Shown here one piece after another: positions 10,746 to 22,060 of a stretch of 64,000 nucleotides of DNA. Position 1 is the stretch's first letter; the number at the start of each line of letters is the position of its first letter. The notes under the pieces are model-generated. The model did no database searches and was not told the origin of the DNA. It saw only the letters and a program-made list of their open reading frames with translations. The position numbers were made by a program, and so were the translations under genes. This stretch comes from Uloborus plumipes (taxonomy: Eukaryota > Arthropoda > Arachnida > Araneae > Uloboridae), in NCBI GenBank assembly GCA_038373865.1, contig JAXGGA010000084.1, positions 1-64,000 of the forward strand, read 5' to 3'.

Positions 10746-10778
10746 CATTTGTATTTGTATTTGTATTGGTATTTGTAA
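10746..10778 (+). repeat. GTATTT hexamer microsatellite
   Basis: About five tandem TTTGTA units with one substitution. Confidence 0.9.
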
Positions 10779-10859
10779 TTTTAGGGGGGGTCTGGGGGTT
10801 TCTCCCCCGGAGAAATTCTTCAAAAAAAGTTTTTAAATTCTGCATTTTGAGCCCTTATA

Positions 10860-11850
10860 TGGGGCAATTGGGACTTAAAAAATAGGCAAACAAAAACCTT
10901 TTAATGTTCCGCATTCCTTTGCAAAGTAATATCAATCAAATTTTGTATTTCTTTTGTAGTATAACAAACGATTGACATTAACCGACAGAGAGGAAGACTG
11001 AGAGAGGAGAAAAGATTAACATATCATCACTTACTTACATCGGTTTTCAGTATAGTTACATAAATATTTACATTTACATAAATAATACATTTAATAAATT
11101 CCCGACTCGCCGACAGACACAACACTTAATATAAAATGACCGATAGTATAAAACGCATAAAATCTTTTAAAAGAAATAGTGTAGAGATTTAAAAAATAAT
11201 TAACGAGAGAGTAATATTCTGGCCATTCAGTTAATTCATAGTTTGTTTTTTTAATAATAAATACAACTGAAGCACTTTTTAGGGAGTTTGAAAAAGGTAT
11301 TTAATCATTTTGAAAGACTCTAGAAAAGGTAAAGTTATTCAAAGTATTTCATTTGCACTTTCCAGTCTCTAACGTTTTAATGGTTGATCGGACAGTCTTA
11401 CAAAATTGTTAAAACTTTGAAAGATACACCTGTTTTAAGTTAAAAATGGATATTAAGAAATATTTCTTCAAACTACAATTTCTTTTCAATCAGAAGTACC
11501 GCAGAAAACGAAAAAGAATAAAGGTAGTGTAATATTTTTTCTCGTGCTTAACATATTAATAAAGGAAGCAGTTACAAAGGAACTTCCAAAATACTAAATT
11601 CGATGTTTAATAAATTTATAGAATAAATTTGGGAAACGTGCTACAAAAAATGCTGGAACATGATTTTTGCATTTCGCAGGAGGATTTTTTTTTTTTTTAA
11701 ATCTAGGAGCTGAATTCCGGGCAACTTGATATACCCTCCCGCCTCCCCATTTATGATAGAAACTTTAAAATTCAAGGTTTAAAGCTACATTTAACAAAAT
11801 ATTTTCAAGAATTTATAAAACACTTTTTTGAAGTATAATTTTTCCAGGAT
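10860..11850. other. AT-rich non-coding DNA
   Basis: No gene or repeat is recognised in this ~1-kb stretch. Confidence 0.55.
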
Positions 11851-11929
11851 TAAGAGGGCCCCAATAGAGGGGGGGGGTCTGTGAACGTATCCGTTTTTGT
11901 GTAGTTTTTTGTTGATTGGAGCCATGTTT

Positions 11930-12050
11930 AGCAAAAAAAAAAAAAAAAATCATAGGGCGATTTTCCTGGATCGTATGCCCTCAAGCCTCATTCGCCCGCC
12001 CCCTCCCGCCCAGCCGGGGCTGCGTGGGTGTGGGCGCATGAGATTATTGG
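11930..12050 (+). repeat. Copy 1 of a ~100-bp GC-rich repeat
   Basis: Shares with 12502-12590 the string GATTTTCCTG then a CCTCAA(G/A)CCTCAT block and CGCCCAGCC. It is preceded by an A-run. It probably represents one end of the hAT MITE found complete at 12418-12597. Confidence 0.7.
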
Positions 12051-12417
12051 GAGATTGCTGGGAGAGCGGGAATTATGAATTTACCGAATAGAGCAATAGT
12101 CAGACAAAATTTGTCGAATAAGGAATGTTTTCGGGTGGTTGCAGCGACCTTCCGTGCCTTCTCATTGGAGGCGTCATCTCTTAGGACTGAATGGGGCGCC
12201 ACTTTAGCTAACTCATTTCTGCCGTAAAAGCTTTCAAAACTGTCTGCGTAACGAACCACTGTCCAATTCTCCCTTTTATATTTTCCCTAGAACATTTTTA
12301 AAAACCCGGTCTGCTGCTAGTTATCTCAAAATACGCCAAGAGGAAGCCACGGGAATGGAGAAGGTCGTTTAGCACATAATGAACTATGTGTTAACATCAA
12401 CAGATGAAACATAGAGG

Positions 12418-12597
12418 CAATAGCGTACATAGACTTAGGTGCGCCCCTCTCCAGCAAGATTTGTAAGTTCATCCCTCACCCCCTCAATAAACTATAAAAA
12501 TAAATTATAGGGCTATTTTCCTGAATCGTGTACCCTCAAACCTCATACGCCACCCTCTCGCCCAGCCCGGACTGCGGGGGTGCTATGTACGCCACTG
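12418..12597. mobile_element. hAT-type MITE
   Basis: The left end CAATAGCGTACATAG pairs with the right end, whose reverse complement is CAGTGGCGTACATAG. The flanking octamers CATAGAGG and CAGAGAGT match at six of eight positions, consistent with an aged hAT target duplication. Length is 180 bp, with no coding potential. Confidence 0.68.
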
Positions 12598-13076
12598 CAG
12601 AGAGTGTAATTTACTGCCTTGTTCCCCGAAATTCCCAAGATTTCGACCCTTTCTTTTGAGCTGACTGGACTTATCGCAGGTCTATATGCTGCGTGCATGT
12701 GCAAGCTTTTGTACCGCATTGATCAATTGCTAATGGTTATTTTTTGTGGGATACATTTACACTTTTATTAATTGAGGTTATTTTCTTTCAAACTGGTTTT
12801 AAGATTAACTGGTTATCTGAGCGATTTTTATAAAAATGTTCACTTGCTGAATATTAAAAAAAGGAAAGGGGCGAAGGGGCGCCGTAAAGGAGGGCGCACC
12901 GGGATACGTCCCGGTGTCCCGGTGGGCCAGCACTGGCCTGGTCTGCAGATAAGTTTTTGAACATTTTATTGCACTACATTACACATGTGACTTGAACTCT
13001 GATGTTAAGCACAGTATCGTCCCCTGAGCTCAGCAGTAGGATCTTACTCTTGTTCCTTTTTGGATTTGATGTCTTA

Positions 13077-13364
13077 CACTGTTGAAAGAACAGGTTGCAC
13101 AAGGCACCTTTAAGGGTAAAACGTTGTATCAAAAGCGGCACCCCTGAGGGGTACCACTTGACTCCCTATGGTACCCTTGAAGGTGAAATTTGGCTCCATG
13201 TGGTAACATATGGGTGTCTTATGGCACCCCATGTCACCTTAAAGAGCCAAATGTTACTTTTAAAGTTGCCACAAGGAATCCAATGGCACACCTCTGCGGG
13301 TGCCGCTGGTGCTACAACATTTCACCCTTAAAGGTGGCTAGTGCAACCTGTAATTTTAACAGTA
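13077..13364. mobile_element. 288-bp MITE with long inverted ends, TA target site
   Basis: The terminal inverted repeat is about 45 bp: left CACTGTTGAAAGAACAGG continuing GTTGCACAAGG, right (reversed) TACTGTTAAAATTACAGG continuing GTTGCACTAGC. Both are followed by CACCTTTAAGGGT. TA flanks both sides (13075-13076 and 13365-13366), as for Tc1/mariner-type MITEs. The interior is made of further short GGCACC/GGTGCC inverted modules. Part of the interior (GTGCCGCTGGTG) recurs at about 21991. Confidence 0.88.
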
Positions 13365-13369
13365 TACTA

Positions 13370-14300
13370 ATGGTTCTGAGTCGACAATATGCACTAAAAG
13401 GACTCTAGTTGGTTATATACAGTGTCCTTTTTCACCTGGTTGATCCTCATAATTCGTGGTCTACAAATGATCTTCTACCCGTGAGTCAACACCTTCAAAA
13501 AGCAGAAGTCAAGCAGAAGTAGGAAAGTTGGATCTTCTTTTACAATCAACTTCTTCGCATATATAAAAAAAATTTAGAAGATCAACTGAAAAGAAAGGAT
13601 AAAAAGAAGGAACCAGCAGCTTCAAATTTGACAAAGAAACTGAACATTCGAAGTTTTCCTATTTTACATTAATCTGCAATGGTAACTTTAAAAAAAAAAT
13701 AATATCTTTATATGAACAAAACATTTCTTTTACAGCTGACAACATGTCATTACAATTTTAGTTATAGTATATGCTTATGGTAGGGGCCGATTACAATATC
13801 AGGCAACCCTAGGTCCAACACTTTTTGGGGGATTCTTCAATTTTATGCGTTTTCTAAAATTTGGACATTTGGGGATTCCTAACAAATGGGCCCTTGGCTC
13901 ACTCTTTTTATAATTCATTCTCTATTTTATTCATTCATTTTTTTATCATACATTAATTCATTCATTCGTTTATTTATTTTTTCGTTTATTTACTCATTCC
14001 TTTGATGAAAATTATTGTAACTCATTATATAGAAAATATTTCAGTACAAAAATTTTGTATTTTTCACTTGCCCAATGGTTTTTGAGCTGAAAAATTTCCA
14101 CCTGTTTTTGAAGGTGAAAAATAACTACCAAAATGAAAAATAATGTTTCAACGCAAGTTGTATTACAAAATATATTATTCTTTCTTTATGTATACAGATT
14201 AATAGGTAAGTTATCTTAACTATTTTCCTTTGCCCCACATTCCCCTACTTTTCCCATGCATTTATCCACCAAACTCACTGTTCCCGAGTTCGATAAATAT
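13370..14300. other. Non-coding DNA with an ATTC/ATTT degenerate repeat
   Basis: Nothing gene-like is seen. Positions 13910-14000 carry a degenerate TTCATTCATT / TTTATTTATT stretch, similar in style to 18490-18550 and 63690-63960. Confidence 0.5.
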
Positions 14301-14565
14301 TCTCCGGAACGGTTCTGGAAATGAGGAATGGCATTCGTATGATGTTGGACAAACAAGTTAGTGGTCGTTTTTCCTCACAACCGTTTATCTCTCTGCGAGC
14401 GGAAATTTATTACCTAAGGGTCTCGGGCGGAAGTACCGACAACATAACCTTAACGTTATCAACGCGTATGGAGTCTTGCCACTAGGGGAAGGTCAGTACT
14501 AGGATGAATTGTGGCCGCCATGCGTCATTCCATTATAGAGCTATCGCCGGCATTTCACGACTCCA
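14290..14565. promoter_or_regulatory. GC-richer single-copy block
   Basis: Balanced composition with no homopolymers, unlike its surroundings, and no second copy in the window. It may be constrained non-coding DNA; no specific site is claimed. Confidence 0.25.
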
Positions 14566-15005
14566 CTACGAAGTTTTTCTTTTTTTTTTTTTTTTATTGA
14601 TGTCAGCTGGGCAGAAATATTTTGAGGAACTTCTGGTGTTTCTTCAGCAGTACGTTTCTTGTTGGTGAATTTTAGACAGTTAGCTTTCTTTTACTATTGT
14701 TTTACATTTCTTCACATTCATCCAAAATAAAAATTTGACTTTTTGTCTCGATATGCTTGGTTAAAAAGCTAACACCAAAGGTTGCTCCTAGTGTTAATGG
14801 CGGTGGCTAACTCCTGGTTTTGATAAGATCAAGGTAATCCTTTTTTTCACTCCCTGCCTTTTATCATGAAGCCTTAGGATTGCCATATAGCAAGGGATAG
14901 ATCAGGTGGTTGGATCTTCTCGCGACCTAGACCTGGGATTGAGCTTGGGCGGCACTAAACCAAACAAATGTAAAACCGTTAAAATTTTGTCTATATTGGC
15001 TAAAA

Positions 15006-15345
15006 CAGTGATTCTCAAACTTTTTACAGCTACCGATCAATTTAGGAGTAGAATTTTTTCTTGCGCCCCCTAGTGAATTTGCAAGAGGAGGGGCTAATTT
15101 ATGAGAAACAAAAGCTTAAAGTGATCTTGTTCGACCCCTTAGCATTCTCTTGCCAACTGTGGGAGGGGGGGGTAGCGTCTACTTTGAGAAACACTGAAAG
15201 CAATTTGAAACATTTAGGGGGCCTAAAAAAAAAGCTATGTCCCAAGGGTTCTGTTGTGATAAAATCACCACATTTAAACTCCGCCACTATTTCCGCTTCC
15301 CAGCTCGCCAACAAAACCATTGTTTATTCAAAAGGCTGAGTGTTT
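15006..15345 (+). mobile_element. hAT-like left terminus
   Basis: CAGTGATTCTCAAACTTTTT at 15006-15025 matches the common hAT terminus seen in many animal genomes, and GCGCCCCCTAG follows at the expected inner distance. The opposite end was not found, so the right boundary is arbitrary. The 92-residue frame here is not supported as a gene. Confidence 0.55.
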
Positions 15346-15349
15346 GTTG

Positions 15350-18300
15350 GTGCAGTTTTTTGTTTAAGCCATTGTCTTAACAGCATACTCTTACTTTTGC
15401 AACATAGCCCGTGCTACAGGAACCGGAATTTAAATTTTGAGCGTGAACTCTATTTTAAAAAGATTCTTAATGTTAATGTTAAAATTTTACATCGGTGTTG
15501 AACACAATTTGAAAAAGAAAGAATTTATGAGAGTATTAAAAAAATTGCATCGGTATTGATGGCTATAACTGGCTACGGGAAAAAAAAGCGGTGAAGTATT
15601 CTATTTTTCTGTTTGGCTAATATATTTTCTGAGTATATTTAACACGTTAATGATTAATTACTGACATTAATAATATAAATAATAATTAGCACACTTGACA
15701 TATATATAGAATAGGTAGCCAGTCATACAAACTTTATAGCATTACATTAATGATTTACAATTAATAAAAAAAAAAAAAAAAAACATTCGCATGTCAAGAG
15801 TCTGTGGTTATTGCGGCATTTATTCCTCTATACGCATTTATTAAAAATTGTGATACTTGAAACCGTGAAAATTTAATAAAGATTACCACAGTTTCGGACT
15901 AGTTTGCCTATTCAATAATCAGGTTCTGAGCTTGAGTCGTCTGGATGAAATACAGAGGTCTTAAATATCACGATTTGTTCATTAGTTCTTCTTTGATAGA
16001 AAAAAAGTGATTATTCTGCTTTAATAACCTCTTGTTTTACTTATCATGTCGATGTTTCTAAGCAATACCGCGCTCCGTGCATTATTACACAATTTTGGTG
16101 AAATTATATAAGGTTTAAGAGTTAACAGTTAATGTAATAAATTCTGTACTTTAAAATAGATTAATTGGCTTTAAGTGCTCTTTATTGACATTATAAAAGA
16201 ACCTAATGGAAACTTTTTTTATAAAAAATTACAGGAGGGGAGGGAGGCAAATTTTTACTTTTTGAGTCCCTCCCAAAAATTTGCGCGTAACAACTGTAGT
16301 GGGTTCTGGTATTTTTTACTCTTGGAAGAACTCGGGTTTTCTTACATTTGCAGTTTGAAGAAAATTAGAAGAAGTACTTTTTGAACTACGAATTTCAACT
16401 GTTTTGTACCCCATAAAATGCTTTTAAAATTTTCCTTGCTAAACACTCCAAAACAAACCTACACCATACGAGACTAGTTATAATATTGCTCAACAAGATG
16501 AAATTGTCTTTTGCTCAGTTCGAGAATACAAGAAAAACTAAAATATCTTTTTTTACTTAAATTAACTGCACTCATTCTTTAGCTTCCCGCCTTCGTCTAA
16601 ATAATTTTTTGTTTTGACAAACCCATATTATTCCAACTGTTTCAAATGAAAAACGAAAGCGTGAAAACGCTTTCGGATTCTACAAACAAAGAGTTCAACA
16701 CCAGTCAAGCAAAAAAAAAAAAAAAAAAAAAGGAAGCTCTTCTCACGTTAAGGTAAATAAAATTCGCACTTTTCTAAATGCTTTGGCAAAGACTATAAAG
16801 TTCGAGGTTAGCTAGCAATTAATTATGTTGTTATTATCTCTGTAATATGTAACCCCTTGACGCAAAGCGACAAGATCAACAATGTTATCCATTACCGGCT
16901 AAATCCATTATTAATCATTGTGACAGCATCTAGTCTTTCAGCGAACGTTTAACTAAAGGATCGCTCGCAAGTGAATTGGCATTTTGTAAGAAAGAGCAAA
17001 AATATGGTAAGATCCTCTTATTTAAGTTTTTTCCATTATACATCGTGTTTATCATATTCATCACTAGATGGAGTTATGTGTACGTTTTTCTTCGCTCTTC
17101 ATTATTCCTTGTTTTATTTGACCAACCAACTTCGGATTTGTCTGTTAGCGCCATCTATTGATACTTAACTGAAGGTTTTGAGATAAGCTGTCAGCATTGT
17201 TTATACTTTCTGAACGAATATTAAACGCTGAAAATAGTAATTTAGTTTTCTTGCCTAAAACTATCAAAGATGGCAAGGAATTGGCCTGAACAATGTAGTT
17301 TCTTTTTTTTTAAACCTTAAATTTCACTTTTCTGTTAAAAATTGCAGTGAATAAAACATATTTTTTTAACTTCTAAAATTAATAAGTTAATAAAAAGGAA
17401 AAAAAAAATACACTCAATGTACAATTTTAATTTATCTTCTTAGAGTATTTTAAATCTTAGAGTGAGAACATTCAAAGGCATATACTTTGACTTATTTTCT
17501 TAGTATCAAAATGCGTATTATTTATGTTGCACATAAAAATGAAAAATAGAGGATAAAAAAAAATGGAAGAAAAAAAGTTTTTAAAGTTTATTTTAAACAT
17601 TATATAGCATTGACTAAGCTCATTTTGAGAAAACAAGAGAGTTCGTTTTTTCATCATGAAAATCAAAATTATACTTCAACAATTTACGTAACATTTTTAA
17701 TTGCCTCTCAGTTTTCGAGATATATTAGTTTTTATTTTAAAAACAATGAATATATTTTGATGTTTTTACTGCCGTATTTTGTACAGTGTATTTTAACTCT
17801 AAATTTTAATTTTCAACGCCAACAAAATTCGTCCATTGCCAGATATAGGATATTTTAGGTCTTTTAAAATCGAATATTACGTTTAAACCACAGTGAAATT
17901 GTGATTTTTTCGCTTTAAAATTTTTTTAAAATTTAAAGTGTTTTTTTATTTCAATGTAACTCAATTTTTCTCATAAAATCATTGCAGAACTCGTTTTTGA
18001 TTTAGTGCTCTATTTACATGTATTGATATAAACGCATATTAATATATGCTAATGTGTAGCAATATATATTAGCATATTATAATAATGCTTTATAAACCAG
18101 ATAAAAATGTCTTAAATATAATCTGAATTTTTAATCCAGGCCCTGATTACGTTTAATTTGTACTCAATGTGATAAGTGCAATGCTGCATCTACAAACGGG
18201 CTAATTAGACTATATAACACACAGGGAGGAAAAATATATTTTTTACCATACCGAAAAGCAGAAACATTTGAAATCGTCTCTTAAAAATGGAGACCTCTTT

Positions 18301-18880
18301 TATGTTTTCTTTTTTTTTTTTCTTCTACGTTTTTAATACTACCAATGTGACCCAATCCATTACCAATGTGATTACTATGTACTACCGACAATGATAAAGG
18401 ACTGAAACTGGAAAATAGGTCTCCAAGAAAATTAATAAAATGATCGACGGATTTTCATTCCGTTGTATATTTTCTGATTTGGGTTTTTTAAATTAATTTA
18501 TTCATTCATTTATATTATTTATTTATTTTATTTACTTATTTAATTATTTTGAATGGGAAAAAGTTATTCATTCAAATTGAATTGAAGCACAAACACTGTA
18601 AAATCTCTTAAAAAATGCAATGAGTTTCAATTCTGTTCTTTTTACAGTTTAAAGGAATAAGGCGATTTGGCCTTATGAAGAATATGGACAGAATTATACA
18701 CACTAAAAATCTGAAAAAAAAAAAAAAAGCCCAAGAGTACTATCAAATTAAAATCACAGAAAAAAGTCGATTTTTGAGATTTTTACGCCTCATTAAATCA
18801 ATAAGGAGAAAGGTAAATCCCATTAAAATGTCACTTTCACGCGATTTAATTGTTAGCCTTTTAACATCGGAAAACTTACC
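15350..18880. other. Long AT-rich stretch without genes
   Basis: Only short frames and homopolymers are seen (A-runs near 15764-15783 and 16709-16731). Small items inside: a perfect hairpin at 16654-16675 (CGAAAGCG, 6-base loop, CGCTTTCG), a CTCF-like word at 17147-17160, and an AT-rich inverted repeat at about 18033-18081 built on GCATATTAATATATGC. Confidence 0.5.
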
Positions 18881-18950
18881 GTAATTTAAAATTTCTATCT
18901 GTTGCTATCTTCTATTTGCTAATAAATAAAATGTTTGTAATTAGTTTAAA
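18880..18950 (+). repeat. Short family A fragment
   Basis: About 70 bp matches the family A block CTATTTGCTAA with its flanks as at 3680-3740, in the same orientation. Confidence 0.4.
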
Positions 18951-19030
18951 CCAGGTTTCCCCAATGATTTTTAATTTCACTCTTCGGTTCAGTTTTTGCA
19001 GGGTTAATTCGAAATTTGGAAAATTGGAGT

Positions 19031-19092
19031 TGTGGTCAAATATTTATGCTGTTATTTTATTTGTGGTCAAATATTTATGCTATTATTTTATT
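19031..19092 (+). repeat. Two tandem 31-bp units
   Basis: TGTGGTCAAATATTTATGCT and the following TTATTTTATT are repeated once with a single substitution. Confidence 0.92.
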
Positions 19093-19497
19093 TGATAAAC
19101 CTGCTGTTTTACGGTAATCCTATGCAAATAAATATTTATCTGTTTTTTTTTAATTAATTTATTTTTTATAGACAAGTAGCGGACGAGAAAGGCCATTTTA
19201 AGATTCTCAAATGAGAAACAGAGAGAAGAGCCCGTCATTAGATTGATAAGGAACACACAATCTTTGGGGAAAACATTAAATTACGTATTAATTTAATCAA
19301 TATCTGTTTTTATGATAAACTAGTGTTCAGTTATGATTTTCTTTATCTATACCGGTTAAGACGTCACTCTGGTTAGGACGGTACTTTGTATACAATCCCT
19401 TAGTTGACGTGATAGTGAGGTTCGAAAGTAATTTTCTTAGGTATGTAGAAATTTCTTAAGAATAATTCATTATTTTCAACTTTGATATTTAACTGTA

Positions 19498-19792
19498 CAC
19501 TACAAAAAATAAACTATTGTTTAACAGTATATTACTGGAAGCAGAGGTTTTACAGTAATAAACTGTAAAATTAGCACTTTTACAGTTTATTACTATAAAA
19601 TTAGCTGTATTATGCTGTAAAACCAATAGTATTATACTGGTAACAGAGGTTCCAGTTCAAAACAGTAAAATACACAGTATTAAAATGTAAACGTAGCAAT
19701 TTTAGTTTATTACTGTAAAATTAACAGTTTTCAGTTTATTACTATAAAATTAGCTGTATTATACTGTAAAGACAACAATTATTTTGACAGTG
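19498..19792. mobile_element. MITE made of ACTGTAAAA palindromic modules
   Basis: TA flanks both ends (19496-19497 and 19793-19794). The left end CACTACAAAAAATAAAC pairs with the reversed right end CACTGTCAAAATAATTG. The interior is a chain of short inverted modules around ACAGTTTATTACTGTAAAA and CAGTATATTACTGG. The same modules form the elements at 21207-21902, in opposite orientation with respect to the AGCAGAGGTT marker. Confidence 0.85.
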
Positions 19793-19799
19793 TAATTAA

Positions 19800-21206
19800 T
19801 AAAGTCTTTTTAATGTAGAAGTTTAATTATTGCAATTCATAAATTATTTTTAATTTAGCAATTCAATTTTTGCTACTAATTAATTATTTTAACTTATGTG
19901 TTATGATCAGAATTATGCTAACTTACCGAAATGGGGTTTCTGAGACTATGGGCAACTATCTAAGCCATATTCAAATAAGATCGATTGAAAAGGGCAAAAA
20001 GTGCTCGAGCCTTATGACTCTTTTATTCTTGGGCTTGCTGGTGCGAAAAGTAAGAACCAAGAAAAAATGTTAATCCCTGACGCTTCACTTTGCCTTTCGA
20101 GCAACTTTTAAAAAGTGCGTGCTTATTGAATTTTAATGAGAGATATGTTTTCTTTCTTCGCAAAACTTGACTCATAATTCGAAGTTAATTTTTTATAAAT
20201 TTTGTCGCTGCTGTTCTTTTTGTTGCTGAATACGTTTTAATAATTTTGCATATGAGAAGAAAAGTTTTTTGCTAAAATATTCCGGAAACAAAGTACATTG
20301 TTCGAGGGTGAAAAAATGACCACAGTGAATATATTAATGGACAGTTTAGGGCAGTTACTTAATACATTCACCAAACGTTCAAATAAGCGCTTTTATTTAA
20401 GGATGTTTTTTTTAGTCATTAGATAAATGCAAATTCACAGATATCCACCGTTCTGATTCTTTAAATTGCATCATTTGTATATATTTATTTTAATAAAAGG
20501 AAAATCTGAAGATATTTTTTGTGTAATAAAAAGTAAAGCAAGTATTGTTCCCAAAGCAAATATTTAATGTGTTTCTGCACTAAACTGTACGCACCTGAAA
20601 AAGCGATAACATTCGTTTCAAAGTTTTAAAACTGTTACATAATAGTCAATTTCTGAATGTATGTTTAGTTCGTGGATGTGTTTGTACCTTGTGATTGTTT
20701 GTTGGTGTTTATCACGTAGCAATGTAGAGACGAACCTATAGCACCTACCGTCATGAAATTTTTACTAAGTTAGTTCGGATCAAATCTTGTGCGCATTGAT
20801 TCTGTTTTTTTTTTTTTTTTTTTTATTTTATTCTTGCTTTTATTTTTACCACCTTTTTTTTTTTCAATTTTAAACAATAAAAAAACATTTGTTGAGAGAG
20901 AAAGGAAAACATTCTCACACATTAGAAGTTTTTGTAGCATTTAAAAGCCTCAACTCTTCTGTAAGCCAAAATGAATTCAAATCTTGAAAGCTAATTAGAA
21001 AAGGAGTAATAATTGCTTTCAACACGAAGTTTCAAAAGCTTTTCTTTGTTTTGAATTTTTAGTTAGCAATCAGGCACGTTGAATACCGCAGCTACCTTTT
21101 GGAGAAAAGCGATCAAAATAAACATACAATTAACAAAAAAGAAAAAACAGTTCGTCGTGCAAGCACCTAATAAAGAATTAGTGATTGTAATTGTTCTTGT
21201 TGTCTG
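19800..21206. other. AT-rich stretch without genes
   Basis: No supported gene. Around 20680-20790 the phrase GACGAACCTATAGCACC then TCATGAAATTTT resembles the 3' tail of arthropod retroelements, followed by a T-run. This is weak. Confidence 0.4.
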
Positions 21207-21902
21207 CAATGTAAAAAATAGATGTAGTTTTTACAGTATTATATAGGTAAGTTTACAGTAATAAACTGTAAAATTACTAATTTCACTGTAGTAAACTAGA
21301 ATTGCTACTTTGCTGTAATAAACTGTAAAATTGCCAGTTTCATAGCTTATTACTGTGCATTTTACAGTTTTAAACTGGAACCTCTGCTGCCAGTATTATA
21401 CTGTTGTTTTTGCAGAATAATGCAGCTAAGTTTACTGTAATAAACTAAAATTGTTACACTGTAAAAGGTGAATGTTGTTTTCACAGTATAATACAGGTAA
21501 TTTTATAGTAATAAACTGTAAAATTGGTAATTTTGCAGTTCATTACCGTGCATTTTACAGCTTTAAACTGGAACCTTTGCTGCCAGTATTATATTGTATA
21601 TCTACAGTAAAATACAGCTAAATTTTACGACAATAAACTGTAAAATTTCTAACTTTACAGTAAGAAACTGTAAAATTGCTAGTTTTACAGTTTATTACTG
21701 GGCAATTTGCAGTTTTAAATTGGAACCTCGGCTGCCAGTGTTATACTGTAAAAGCAACATTTCTTTTTTTGCAGTGTAGTTTTACAGTAATAAACAGTAA
21801 AGTAACTAGTTTTACAGTTTATTACTGTTCTTTTACAGTTTTAAACTGGAACCTCTGCTGCCAGTATTATACTGTACAAAAAACAGCTTCTTTTTTGCAG
21901 TG
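21207..21902. mobile_element. Outer ACTGTAAAA-module MITE
   Basis: Starts near CAATGTAAAAAATAGATG and ends TTTTTTGCAGTG. Its ends match those of the 19498 element, but the flanking TA is degraded to TG on both sides. It is split by an inner element of the same family (21457-21776). The interior contains repeated ACTGGAACCTCTGCTGCCAG blocks. Confidence 0.65.
21457..21776. mobile_element. Inner ACTGTAAAA-module MITE nested in a relative
   Basis: Bounded by TA on both sides (21455-21456 and 21777-21778). The left end is CACTGTAAAAGGTGAATG and the right end, reversed, is CACTGCAAAAAAAGAAATG. It carries at least two copies of the GGAACCT(C/T)xGCTGCCAGT module. It inserted into a member of its own family. 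Confidence 0.72.
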
Positions 21903-22060
21903 TGGTGCCATCTTTTCATAGCCGCTGCAGCCTATGAAGGGTGTCATCTTTCCTCATCATTTAAGGGTGCCATTCTGGCTCCCCATCTGGTGCCGCTGGT
22001 GGAACGAGCTTTTTACCCTCGAAAGGTGGCATATTTCGCTCGAAGTTAGAAGTGTACGCA
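21903..22060 (+). repeat. Fragment related to the 13077 MITE
   Basis: Shares GGTGCCGCTGGTG and a degenerate CCCT(C/T)(G/A)AAAGGTGGC end with 13077-13364, plus several GGTGCCAT/GGGTGTCAT modules. It begins exactly at the end of the neighbouring module MITE. Confidence 0.55.

Larger units (their letters stand above)
10439..10850. mobile_element. Low-complexity, probable hAT-derived segment
   Basis: The segment carries a C-run (10561-10572), a TG microsatellite, a T-run, a GTATTT array and, near 10780-10815, a G-rich/CCCCCGGAGAAATT block typical of the inner side of arthropod hAT ends. No paired ends or target duplication were confirmed. Confidence 0.35.

Noticed and set aside
10453..10845. 130-residue minus-strand frame
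   Set aside because: It is built from the TG, GTATTT and homopolymer runs (His-Thr and Asn-Thr repeats), not from a gene.
10439..10850. Complete hAT element
   Set aside because: The interior looks hAT-like, but the ends do not pair convincingly and no 8-bp duplication was found, so it was kept only as debris.
13433..13446. CACCTGGTTGATCCT, as at the 5' end of 18S rRNA
   Set aside because: The match stops after about 14 bases and the following sequence does not continue as 18S, so it is coincidence.
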